Of a stretch of DNA of 64,000 bases, positions 41,964 to 51,637 are shown in pieces (the first letter of the stretch is position 1; each line of letters opens with the position of its first letter). Source of the stretch: Peltaster fructicola (Eukaryota; Ascomycota; Dothideomycetes); NCBI GenBank assembly GCA_001592805.2, contig CP051143.1, positions 682,001 through 746,000 of the forward strand. Reading direction: 5' to 3'. The notes beneath the pieces are model-generated. The model saw only the letters and a program-made list of their open reading frames with translations, ran no database searches and had not been told where the DNA came from. The position numbers and the translations under genes are program-made.

Positions 41964-43730
41964 ATGTCGGCCATCCTGTCTGCGGACGATCTCAATGACT
42001 TCATATCACCGGGCGTTGCTTGTATCAAGCCTGTCGAAACTCTACCCAAGCAGCAGCCACCAGAAGAGGTCCTTAACCCATATGAGGTGACTACAGAGGA
42101 GAAGGTCGCCAGCTCTCAGCCTCCACCGCCAGCCCAGATATCTTTGACGGACTGTCTGGCATGCAGTGGGTGCGTCACAAGTGCAGAGGCGGTGCTGGTC
42201 AGTCTGCAAAGCCATGGCGAAGTGCTCGATACTCTGGAGAAGTTCTCGAGCTTCGATGTTACAGCACTCACGAACAATGCCTCGAATCATACTATTGCCG
42301 ACGGCCAGCGCATCTTTGTCGCAAGCGTTGCACCACAAGTGAGAGCAAGCCTAGCGGCGACATACAATGTCACAGAACGCCAGGCCGGTAATATGATCTC
42401 CCAGCTGTTGCAAGGTGCATATGGACTTCGGACTGGTGGACAGCACGGCTCTGCATTCTCTTGGATCATTGACACTAGCGCTGTTCGGGAGATGTGTCTT
42501 GTTGCGTCTGCTGATGAGGTCAATCACTCTCTCGATGCGTCACCCAAGAAACCCATACTCACATCAGCATGTCCTGGGTGGATCTGCTACGCCGAGAAAA
42601 CACATCCACATGTACTACCTCACTTGTCACGCCTGAAGTCACCTCAGGCACTTACTGGGACACTCGTTAAGTCAATACTGGCTAAACGATATGGCATACC
42701 GCCGCAAAATGTATGGCATCTCGCAGTCATGCCATGCTTTGACAAGAAGCTTGAGGGTGCTCGTGCGGAGCTGACCAGTCATGCATGGCATGGGCAGCAA
42801 GAAGATGCTGTACGGGATGTCGATTGTGTCATCACAGCACGGGAGCTGCTGATGCTCGCCGAGAGCAGAAATATATCCTTCCCATGTCTTCCAAAGATCC
42901 CAGTGTCGCAGCACTTCGCGCCAGCATTCCCTGACAGGGAGGTCCAGAAGATGCTAAGCAGGCATAAACGAAGGCAGCACAAGGAGACAGCTGCTGCGGT
43001 CGGTACCAGCGGCGGCTTCTTACACCATGTCTTGAAAACACAGCAAGCCTCGTCTCCTGGTTCTGAGATCATTCTCCGGGCTGGTCGCAATGCTGACGTC
43101 TCTGACTATGTCCTCGTTGACGCGAATGGCAAGGAAATCTTCCGAGCTGCGCGTTACTACGGCTTCCGTAACATTCAGAATCTGGTCCGACGACTGAAGC
43201 CGCCGAAAGTATCACGGATAGCCGGAGCAGCTAGAAAACCTGGAGCCCGTAGGAACGAGAGCACCGAATATGCGTATGTGGAAGTCATGGCATGCCCGGG
43301 CGGCTGCACAAACGGTGGTGGTCAGATCAAGGTTGGCGACGTCGCAACACTCCGACAGGTTGGCGGCACTGGGATCGTCAATGGCGGCGATCAGATCATG
43401 CTGCCTGCACAGAAAGACTGGCTGGCAAAGGTGGATGAGGCGTACTGGAGCGCATCTGAGGACGAGGGCGAGACTTCGCCTGTGGATAGTGGCTTTGACA
43501 GCGACACCGAGATGATGGATGCACCAGAAGCCAGCTCGTCTGTTGTGGACGGCATTGACCATGATGCATACAACATGTTCATGCAACACTGGGCCAACGT
43601 TACCGATATCGACCTCGAGAAGCTCATATACACGACTTACAGAGCTGTCGAAAGCGACGTAGGCAAGAGCAAGACCACTGATGTCGAGAGAGTTGCTGGT
43701 CTTGCCGTACAGATAGGCGGCGGCTGGTAG
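41964..43730 (+). CDS. NAR1: Cytosolic iron-sulfur assembly factor Nar1 (IOP1/hydrogenase-like)
   Basis: Nar1 links early and late steps of cytosolic Fe-S protein assembly and carries two Fe-S clusters itself. Single exon, 588 residues from the ATG at 41964 (MSAILSADDLNDFISPGVAC). N-terminal cluster ligands are C20, C64, C67 and C70 (LTDCLACSGC). The hydrogenase-like cluster motifs follow: LTSACPGWICYAEK, AVMPCFDKKLE and the C-terminal VMACPGGCTNGGGQI. A basic insertion (HKRRQHKET) and the acidic tail after residue 500 (SASEDEGETSPVDSGFDSDTEMMD) are species-specific looking. Its stop is 17 bp from the stop of the convergent hydrolase gene. Confidence 0.96.
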   Translation: MSAILSADDLNDFISPGVACIKPVETLPKQQPPEEVLNPYEVTTEEKVASSQPPPPAQISLTDCLACSGCVTSAEAVLVSLQSHGEVLDTLEKFSSFDVTALTNNASNHTIADGQRIFVASVAPQVRASLAATYNVTERQAGNMISQLLQGAYGLRTGGQHGSAFSWIIDTSAVREMCLVASADEVNHSLDASPKKPILTSACPGWICYAEKTHPHVLPHLSRLKSPQALTGTLVKSILAKRYGIPPQNVWHLAVMPCFDKKLEGARAELTSHAWHGQQEDAVRDVDCVITARELLMLAESRNISFPCLPKIPVSQHFAPAFPDREVQKMLSRHKRRQHKETAAAVGTSGGFLHHVLKTQQASSPGSEIILRAGRNADVSDYVLVDANGKEIFRAARYYGFRNIQNLVRRLKPPKVSRIAGAARKPGARRNESTEYAYVEVMACPGGCTNGGGQIKVGDVATLRQVGGTGIVNGGDQIMLPAQKDWLAKVDEAYWSASEDEGETSPVDSGFDSDTEMMDAPEASSSVVDGIDHDAYNMFMQHWANVTDIDLEKLIYTTYRAVESDVGKSKTTDVERVAGLAVQIGGGW

Positions 43731-43747
43731 AATGTACAAGAGTATAT

Positions 43748-45040
43748 CTATATCTTGGCCTTCCTCGGCGGCAAAGGTGGGCCCAGTTTCTCTAAACCTT
43801 GGATATACTCATCATTTAGCAAAGAGCGCTTCTCTTTGGGTATCCGCTCCCAGTCTTGTCTAACGGCAGCAATCTCTTCCCGCCAACGTGCGAGCTCTGG
43901 GATAGTCCATGTGACGATGTGCTCAGCGACGCCCTTCACATTTTCGAACGGCACCAGATGTCCGAAGCCCTGCATAAGCACACTGCTTACTCTGCCAGCT
44001 TTCACACCGCCAGATCCGCCAACACCCGTGCCTGTGACAGCCAGCTTATCTGCTCGTAATGGCTCAGCTGACAAGTCCGACTTATCAGCAAAGATCCAGA
44101 GCACACTTGGTCTGAGAAACTGCAGCCGTTGGAACGTGGGCGATATCTCTGGTCGATAGTAAGGTCCCACAGGTCCGTTCTCGTGGTCCAGATCAGGGTG
44201 TGTCAAGTGTTCTGGCAGATCTTGCGGATATGGAGAAGCACTATCTTTCGTAGGAGGCCCAGCTCGAAGGAAAGTGAATACTTCTTGGTGTTTGGTGGTT
44301 GTGAGCGTCACTTCTTGTTCTTCGTTAGGACTTGTCGGTGCCGACGACGATGGATAGATATGTGTCGGCAGCTCACGCAGTCCATACTTCAGCCATAGAT
44401 CCAGTACTCGAGGCTCCCAAGCCTGATAGAAAGGAGATCTCTTGAAAGATGCTTCTGCAGCGGCACGACTTGGCCATCTATCACGTCGTTTCAGCGACGC
44501 CCTCACAACTCTGGAGCCCTCTGGCGAAGGCTTCCTCTGTAGCGGAGGATCTATCAGAATCATGGTGGTGAACAGGCGTGGATGCATTTCGGCGAGGTTG
44601 ATGAGATTGACGCCGCCCATGCTGTGGCCAACTCCAACAATGGGATGCTTGATATCCTCACGGAAGTAATTGACCATGAGGAAGAAGTCTCGTGCTGAAT
44701 CGAACCATGACGGGTCATTGCCTATCTTCGTCTCGTTGAGCACATAGCTCTGCCCTTGGAAGGCAACGTCTGCAATGAAAATGTGGCGGATGTTAATGCC
44801 TCGAGTCTTCAGTTGGTGATACAGCTCGTCCCAAAGTGGTTCGTACAACTCTTTCGGAAAACCGTTCGCATGACCCGCGATGATCGTCACGTCTCCGGGT
44901 CGTGCTGCAAGGTTGTCGTAGGGTGTATACTGCTTGACTGTGAGCTTCAGATCGTCATCGTCCTCATCGGCTAATGATCTGTGATATTCTCGGATGTGTG
45001 AAGCCTGGATCGTATGCTCTTGCACCCTGAAGACGGACAT
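43748..45040 (-). CDS. Alpha/beta hydrolase, fungal Lpx1-like family
   Basis: Single exon, 430 residues from the ATG at 45040 (MSVFRVQEHTIQASHIREY). The oxyanion region is TIIAGHANGFPKELYEPLWDEL. The nucleophile elbow is GVGHSMGGVN with Ser at residue 140. The acid/His part ends in VLMQGFGHLVPFENV. A lid-like insertion with Pro/Ser-rich segments lies at about 240-310. Relatives include yeast peroxisomal Lpx1 and many fungal acyl hydrolases of unclear substrate. The C-terminus (PPRKAKI) is not a peroxisomal PTS1 signal, so the location is probably cytosolic. The substrate is unknown. Confidence 0.87.
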   Translation of the reverse strand: MSVFRVQEHTIQASHIREYHRSLADEDDDDLKLTVKQYTPYDNLAARPGDVTIIAGHANGFPKELYEPLWDELYHQLKTRGINIRHIFIADVAFQGQSYVLNETKIGNDPSWFDSARDFFLMVNYFREDIKHPIVGVGHSMGGVNLINLAEMHPRLFTTMILIDPPLQRKPSPEGSRVVRASLKRRDRWPSRAAAEASFKRSPFYQAWEPRVLDLWLKYGLRELPTHIYPSSSAPTSPNEEQEVTLTTTKHQEVFTFLRAGPPTKDSASPYPQDLPEHLTHPDLDHENGPVGPYYRPEISPTFQRLQFLRPSVLWIFADKSDLSAEPLRADKLAVTGTGVGGSGGVKAGRVSSVLMQGFGHLVPFENVKGVAEHIVTWTIPELARWREEIAAVRQDWERIPKEKRSLLNDEYIQGLEKLGPPLPPRKAKI

Positions 45041-45275
45041 CGTCAACAATGACCTTCACTGGAGAAGCAGATAGGTGCGATGTCATCGAAGATCACAGAG
45101 TCTATGGGTAGATTATAGTCACTTGTCGGCATACTGACAACAATTCACCCGAGGCAAGTTCGAAATCCTCCTTCAGCCGCATAAAGTACGCGGCCACACG
45201 ACTGTCACTATATCGATACATCTCTCCGTCCGCACATTAAGGTATTACAAAGATGATGATGCATTGACTCTGCGG

Positions 45276-47401
45276 TCAATCTGTATCTGGGTCCCACATC
45301 CCTAGAGCAAAGAAGAAGACGGCCAGCAGGACAACGACTATCGTCATGGCCAGTCCAGCACCCCAGTAGACACTCGCTGTCTGAGCAAGATCCTTAGCTG
45401 TCTTGAACAGAACAACATAGCCGCCGGCTCCACGGGTTGGATAAACTCCTTGACACCTTCACGAATCAGCTCCAACATTCGCCCTGTGCACGCATTCACT
45501 CACCAGCAATTGTCGAATCTGCCCACAAGCTCCATGATCGACGTCAACAGAAGCCAGACTGTATTCAGTATGCACAGAGTTTTGCCAAGCAATCGCAAGA
45601 TGACAGCAGCCACACGAAAGGACGTTGGTGAGCTCTTTCTGGCAACACTCCTCGGCTTCTCGCTGGCTGATTGACCAGGGCCAAAGTTGTCGTAAGGCAG
45701 CTCATTGAGTTCTGGACGATCGCCTAGTTCTTCTGAAGCGCCATCAGAGACATGCGCTGGAGCATTCGAGCTCTTTTGATGTCGCAGCATGGCTTCGTGC
45801 GAGCATAGCATACCTGCGACCAGCAAAAGCCACGCGAGTGTACTTGCTGATGCATATAGCAGATATGAACCGGACCGACAGCCGAGTCCTGTTGTTGGCG
45901 TCATGTACGCGGTCATGATGGAGTCGCTACGCCTGATCAGCATCGACACGACGCATATGCATCTGACTTACCCTGCTGTTCCCCATTGAACGAAAATGGC
46001 AGCTACAGCAGCAGACAGGACATGTCGCCAGACTTGTGCTGGCATCTCTCGCCATTCGAGATAGTGCTTGGCACTTGCTCCTCGATCTAGCCCGCATGCT
46101 GTCGCTACTCCGTCACTATCGAGTAGCAGGCTGTGCGACACCTCACCTGAACTGACGTTGTCCAATGCCGTGGAGATCGTATCTCGAAGCACGGCAGTGA
46201 CCTTCCACCATGTAAACAATCTGGCATAATTGTACGTCGGCCCGGTAATCTCTTCATCGCCACCGACACTGAAACCACACCAGCCTTGAAAACCTGATCG
46301 CAATCGAGCGTCAGGTCCACCACCACACTCGATGCCTGATTGTTCTCCCGTTTCGACACGTGCATCGTCGTCGCCTATGGCATTGAGCTGATTCGGTGCT
46401 TTGACGGATACACTTCGAGGATGCTCCTTTGTTCTCCAAGCAGGGTTTCCTTGGTGCAGCGCATCGTATATTGCGTGGCCACTGACTTGTGACCCTGCCA
46501 TGACCCATCCTGTAATGACTGGGATTAGCCAAACCCATAGACATCCACTAGCAAGTTGCAGAGCAGTATTCGGATCGCCAAGATTGGTCGCCAGAGCAGC
46601 AACGACAGTCAAACCGTATGCAATCACTGCCAGTCCCATCTGTGCAATCAGTGATGGGGAGAAGCCTCTCCTAGTGCCCTTGAGTCGCTTCTGCACATCC
46701 TTCCACCATATGATGTTCTCAGGCAAGACGATCAGACTAGCCAGCCAATTGCGCTCGAAATTCGTCCTAATTGGAGTTTGCTGAGATTCCTGCACAAAGA
46801 ATTGGATTGCGCTGACCTTCTTGTCGAAATGTGGTGCTCGTTCGGAGACCGATCCTCGAGCTGCTCTGCTTCTGAGCCCTGAAAAGCACTTTCGTGCCCA
46901 AGATCTATTGAGAATTGTGAGTGTGAGAGAGTAGGTGATCAATGCTGGGCTGCCAACTGCGAGACAAAACGCTGTAAGTTGGTCTGTTAGAGTGTCACTG
47001 AGTTGATCTGCAACACCACTTGCCAATAAGATTAGCCCATGGATCGCCTGTCTCATAAGGCAGCTGAGCCGTAAGAGCGAGCCATGGTAGGAGGTAGTTG
47101 GTCATCGCATTCGCGAACTGAGGATAATTGAAGGTCTGCATTGGTCAATCGCTGGTCACAACTGCAAGAGGGCAATACAGACGGATGGAATTAGGTTGTC
47201 GTTGCAATAGGCATTACAAGTGGCTGTGGTGATGCCCCAGGTATCGTTCGAGAATGTTGTGAGACGCTGTCCCACTTCACCGACGAGCTCGATAGGAGCG
47301 CCATTGTGAAACCCAACACGAAGATTCTGTAAGCAACTAGCTTGAAAGGATGGACCACCAGCGATGAGGCTGTCGATCAGTGGCCACGATGAGTTGTCCA
47401 T
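45276..47401 (-). CDS. Multispanning membrane protein of a fungal family, function unknown
   Basis: My model has five exons: 47183-47401, 47024-47135, 45972-46971, 45504-45926 and 45276-45456, giving 644 residues. Introns are 47, 52, 45 and 47 nt. Intron 2 (46972-47023) starts with GC (ATTG|GCAAGT) and ends ACAG; it is required to join PWANLI to AFCLAVGSPAL. The junctions read sensibly (NLIPSTFNYPQFANAM, WGTAGDSIMTAYMTPTTGLGCRSGSYLLY, DNCWCQGVYPTRGAGGY). Seen: an extracellular-looking N-terminal domain with Cys (SCLQN, CNAYCNDN), spans near NYLLPWLALTAQL, AFCLAVGSPALITYSLTL, LAVIAYGLTVVAALA and WVWLIPVITGWVMAG, then more near the end (WGAGLAMTIVVVLLAVFFFALGMW). The family is common in filamentous ascomycetes as hypothetical proteins, as far as I recall. 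No transport motif is recognised. Confidence 0.8.
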
Positions 47402-48337
47402 AGAGGATCAGAGGCGAGAGTCACGCTGTGGTAGTCGGAATGCTGTCAGCTGATCGCGATCGTGGTCGTGGTCCTACATGAGCTCTGTGGTGTGCACTCG
47501 ATGTCGAGGAGCACAAAAGAAGACGCAGGATACGACAGATAAGGCGGACAATGTCGCGATAGCGTCACAGCAGCCTTGTCATCAAAGTATGAGTATGCCG
47601 TCATGTTGCTTGCTGAAGTGCTGTTCAGATGACTGAATTCGAACGGACGATCAGCATGGCGGCCTCTTCTAGTGAGGCGCAGCAATGAGCATAATGTATG
47701 CAGTATGCAGGGAAGAGCAGTGCCAGTCTGTGCAACGAGGACAATGCGAGCCTTACAGTCTTGATGGCCTCTGAGGGTCGCATACGACATCGCATGTTGT
47801 GTCGGAGGATGAGATGTTGCCGCAGGGTTCATACGCGCCGGATAGTGGCGTCAGTCCCAAGTACAGGGAGCAACAGCTCGCCGGCCTTGTGGTCGTCAAT
47901 GGCCTACTCATGTAGTATGGGTGTGCACACATCTGCGCCGGTCGCTGTCAACAGGCATCTTGCTGATACGGTTGCCTTGTCGACAGTATGATGGGCCTGG
48001 CGGCCTCGCTACGCGATGGAAGACTGGAAATCGGAAAAGGAAGAGCAGTGAGGCGTCTAGCTCGGCCGGTCTATGTGGAGAAAGCTTGGCGTTCAAAGAC
48101 CCTCGCCAGACCTCGTGGCAACGCAGGGTCACCAATAGTGGGAACTACTGATGTGCCACTACAAGCAATAGCGCCGGTGGTGTTGAGACCATCGCAGTAT
48201 GAGGTGGCCAGAATGGACGGTGGTGCTTACCTCAAGGTCGGTATCCTGTCCACGACCTCAACCTCCATCCGCAATGAGTTGAGAGATCTTCTTTCTATCA
48301 CCGCAGCACCTCGCCTTCTCTAATCCACCTCAACACA
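47402..48337. other. Divergent intergenic region
   Basis: About 940 bp between two divergent starts. Open frames on both strands (a 128-codon minus frame at 47446-47832 and a 112-codon plus frame at 47988-48323) lack family resemblance. An additional 5' exon of the membrane-protein gene cannot be excluded. No repeat seen. Confidence 0.35.
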
Positions 48338-48948
48338 ATGCCTCACGCGACCAGGCCAGCATACCTTCGAACCCTTTCAGCCTTGGTCCAAAGAGACAAA
48401 CAACGCCTCTATGTGGCTCTCTATCCAAGAAACTCGCCGTACAGCAGTGGTGGCAGCTGCGATGCCTACCATTGGGCCCTCATAGTCGGCCCACAGACCG
48501 CCTCCAAGAAAGACATTGGCACTCGATACCACACAGCTCACGCCTCGTCACGATTCGCACGAAAAGCATCCATTCACGCATTTGCTTACGAAGAGAACGA
48601 ACTACCCTGCACTGCTAGCGCCGACGTAATCCTTATAAGAGTCACGGTTGCAAAAGTACTTGATATGGATCTACTTGAGGACGTATTACGATCACTGCCG
48701 CCCCCGATGAGCATCAGGGCGAAACATGCTGCACATGGGTGAGACGGGCCTTTGGAGCGCTGCATAATGAGCCCGGATGTCTGAAGAGCTATCTGAAGCC
48801 GAGCGACTGGAGGGATGTTGAGCGGACCACACGAGAGTTCTGCCGTATCAAGAGGAGGCGAATGCGTCATGCTGATGCCGAACAGCTGCACGCCTTGGAC
48901 AGTATCAGCACATGGAACTTCTGGGAAGACAGAGAGACAGCTGTGTGA
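48338..48948 (+). CDS. Small fungal family protein with a frame break near a C5 run
   Basis: The first frame (from ATG 48338) gives MPHATRPAYLRTLSALVQRDKQ, then HWALIVGPQTASKKDIGTRYH. This resembles a family of small proteins very common in filamentous fungi (WALIVGPK-type, function unknown). Near 48701-48705 (CCCCC after G) the frame must slip by one to continue into the conserved WV/AL region (GETCCTWVRRAFGALHNEPG, then KPSDWRDVERTTREF) that ends at 48948. With the slip the product is about 203 residues and matches the family layout. An alternative GT-AG intron 48656-48717 (62 nt) also restores the frame, but it removes VLDMDLLEDVLRSLPP, which looks family-like. A sequence error is equally possible. 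The 3' end is 13 bp from the stop of the convergent eIF2D gene. Confidence 0.65.
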
Positions 48949-48961
48949 GCAAAAGAATGAT

Positions 48962-50863
48962 TCATTTCTTCTTGCCTTTGGTCTTGTCAACGACCTCGAT
49001 GTATCTGGCATTCACGCCACGCTTGTCAAGCGCTTTTATGACCGCATCTTTCTGTGGTCCTTGTATCATGACTTCTTCAATCGGTTTCTCGTTTTTCTTC
49101 GTTGCCCCTGCCAACGGCTCGACGGATGTGCTACCAGCGCATACCTTTCGGAGCTCATCCGCCAGCGGTCGAGGTCTGATGTGGTATGCCTCGAGGCCGG
49201 AGACCTTCGTCACCGTCTTGTTCCCACTCCTAGTCTCGAGGACTATCTGAATTTTAGGTGGTGCTCCAGAACGAGCTTTGACGCTGGTGGGATCGGCACC
49301 ATTCTTGAGGATCACATAGGACGTTGACATGCTATGCAGTATCCGATCTATCAGAGCATCTCGAGGCACTGAGCCTTTGGCAATGACTTCTTTGTCGAGT
49401 GCGCCTGTGCCGTCGAATACAGCATTGGCGAGTGTTGGATCGAGTTTGACCAGTCGTTTGTTGGTTTCCGACACGAGCTTCTCATCCTCGATATATGTGG
49501 TGATCACAGTTCTGACTGCAGCAGCTGAAAGCAGATCACTTTCACTTTTGAGAAAGACAGGCGACAGCTTTGCTGTGGGCTTGTAGAAGGTCTTGATCTC
49601 AAGCTTCTGGCCGATAGCATTATCTCCAGTGTCGATCTGGTCCGTAGCTAGATCAACCCGACCCTGCGATGTGCCTGCCGCAGTCTCCTTCTTGGGAAGA
49701 CGATAAGGTCTGAAGGTGGTTATTGCAATGTCCTCAAAGTCAATGTCCAGTATCACAGTCTCATGTCCGTCTTTCTCCTTGCTCTTTACAATTTTCTCCT
49801 TGTCTAACGACTTGATGAACTTCTTGATATTCTTCCAGCTCGTCTTTTTTATTTGCAGTTGTTGGCTCTGTTCGGGAGTGAATGCTGGAAGGAAGGGCTG
49901 AACGAGATTCGACATGACCAAGGACTGGCTCAACGGAAACGAAAGGCCATGATTCTTGTCTGTGTTTGTCTCTTTGTGATGATGTACTCCATAGAGGAAA
50001 GCATTCCGGAAGACATCGTCGACCTCTTTCTGTGTGAGAGGCGGTAAATCAGCAGCAGACTTATCTGCGACGGACTCATCTCTCTCCGGTGCCTTCTGCT
50101 CATCTCCAAGAGCCACTCCGCCTTCATCGTTGTCCTCGATAGTGAGGTTTGCCGTCTTGCTATGCGCCTCTTGTTCTAGCAGCCATTGTTCCCAGCCATC
50201 GAGCTTGTCTGGTATCTGTGGTGCCGGTCTGTTGTTCGCGCTGAAGTTGTACAGCTCATCGCCAGCCCAATGGACATTGGTCACAGCTACACCCTTTGCA
50301 CCCCTCACATCGTCCAGATTTGCTACGTCAATCTCGCAGACCCCGACAGCGACCGGAACAGATGGTTTCTGGTAGTCTGCTATGCCAACAATGGAGCCTT
50401 TCACGGCTCGAGATGGGAATGGAGGTCGATTCGCCAGTCCTGGTGTCATCAGATCTGCTCCTCCTTTCATCTTCTCGACGACAACACCAGGTGTGAAGAG
50501 CAGAGCGACCATATCTGGATGCTTCCATATCGTATACACTGACGGGTACATCCTCCCATCAATCTGCCACCATAGTACCCTGAGGTCTGTTCCATCTTGT
50601 GCGCCTATGTAGACTGTGCCGGAAATCTGCTTGAGGTCAGGCCCATGTGTGGTGGTGAAGCGGGCGGTTTGGATGTTCTCGGGGAGGAGGAGTTGCGTAG
50701 GGTCGTTTTGCAGCTGCTAGCTCTGCTCTCCGTTCATCTGTCTGCTCCGTCTCTTCTTGTGTAGGTTGAAGCTGATGTTCCTGTATGATCGAGTCTGCAA
50801 GTTTCCTACGGTCAGATGAGCGCAATGGCGCTGCCGGCTTGATCTGTGGTTTTTCTTGAACAT
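48962..50863 (-). CDS. TMA64: Translation factor eIF2D (ligatin/Tma64) with a disrupted N-terminal reading
   Basis: eIF2D binds the 40S subunit and acts in ribosome recycling and re-initiation. The body from 50551 down reads cleanly: the PUA end (GADLMTPGL), an SWIB/MDM2-like region (FLPAFTPEQSQQLQIKKTSWKNIKKFIKSL) and a C-terminal SUI1 domain (KIQIVLETRSGNKTVTKVSGLEAY). The N-terminal roughly 65 residues are clearly present but in a second frame (KPQIKPAAPLRSSDRRKLADSII). The expected MFKKKP start at 50863 is one base out of phase at an A5 run (T5 at 50850-50854). The frame changes back between 50717 and 50680, before LLPENIQTARFTTTHGPDLKQ. No GT lies in that stretch, so an intron cannot explain the second change. 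Either sequence errors or real indels are involved. An in-frame upstream ATG at 50957 could bypass only the first problem. Confidence 0.85.
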
Positions 50864-51078
50864 GAGGAGATGTAAGGAGCACCAGCTGCGCGTAGCTCGA
50901 CAGATGTTGTATCTGCAGAAACAGAAGACACGATCGCGAGCCCGTAGAGGGGCACATGTTGTGAGCCCAAAGATAGCGTCATGGTGTGCAGCTCAGGGCA
51001 AACTCAAAACTAAATTTCGAGATCTTGACCTTTTTAGACCAGCCATCTTCACTTCAACTACAACTAGGTGTGCTCGAT

Positions 51079-51624
51079 ATGGCAGCACCTCATACGAAGG
51101 CGCCGTCGCACAAGGGCGCAAGCAGTCGCAACAGCATTTCAAGCAAAGCTGGCGGCATCAGCAAGACGAAGAAGAAGTCCAAGCTACCAGCACCAAAACC
51201 TGTGCAACAGAAGACTAAATCAACTGCTCTGCCAGCAAAGAAGAAAAAGCGAGTCTATACAGACAAAGAGCTTGGTATCCCACAGCTCAACGGCATTCGT
51301 CCCACAGGCGTACAGAAGCCACCAAATGCAAAGAAGGGCAAGAACTTTGTTGATGACAAGGAGAGCATGAACACGATTCTAGCCATGGTCATGGCTGAGA
51401 AGGAGGGCAACATTGAGAGCAAGATGATGCGTGCTCGTCAGATGGAGGAAATCCGCGAGGCAAAGAGAGTGGAAGCCGAGAAGCGCGCCGAGGGCAAGAG
51501 AAAGGGCTTCGAGGACCGCAAGCAGGAAATTAAGGACAGCAAGAAGAAGAGGGCATCCGCACCCGCAGAACAAGTCGTCACGGCGCCAGAGAAGAAGTCT
51601 AGGAAGCGAGTCAGCTTTGGTTGA
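51079..51624 (+). CDS. LOC1: 60S ribosome assembly and mRNA-localisation protein Loc1
   Basis: A single-exon 181-residue very basic nucleolar protein. Yeast Loc1 binds RNA, helps 60S assembly and takes part in ASH1 mRNA localisation. The ATG at 51079 starts [16 protein letters not shown]. Seen: Lys-rich N-terminus, the conserved block [18 protein letters not shown], then [19 protein letters not shown], then a long charged helix ([22 protein letters not shown]) and the C-terminal [10 protein letters not shown], similar to the KKVSFAQ end in yeast. It diverges from eIF2D across 215 bp, pairing two translation-related genes, and its stop is 13 bp from that of the convergent hydrolase. Confidence 0.9.
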   Translation: MAAPHTKAPSHKGASSRNSISSKAGGISKTKKKSKLPAPKPVQQKTKSTALPAKKKKRVYTDKELGIPQLNGIRPTGVQKPPNAKKGKNFVDDKESMNTILAMVMAEKEGNIESKMMRARQMEEIREAKRVEAEKRAEGKRKGFEDRKQEIKDSKKKRASAPAEQVVTAPEKKSRKRVSFG

Positions 51625-51637
51625 GTTGCGAGACCTA

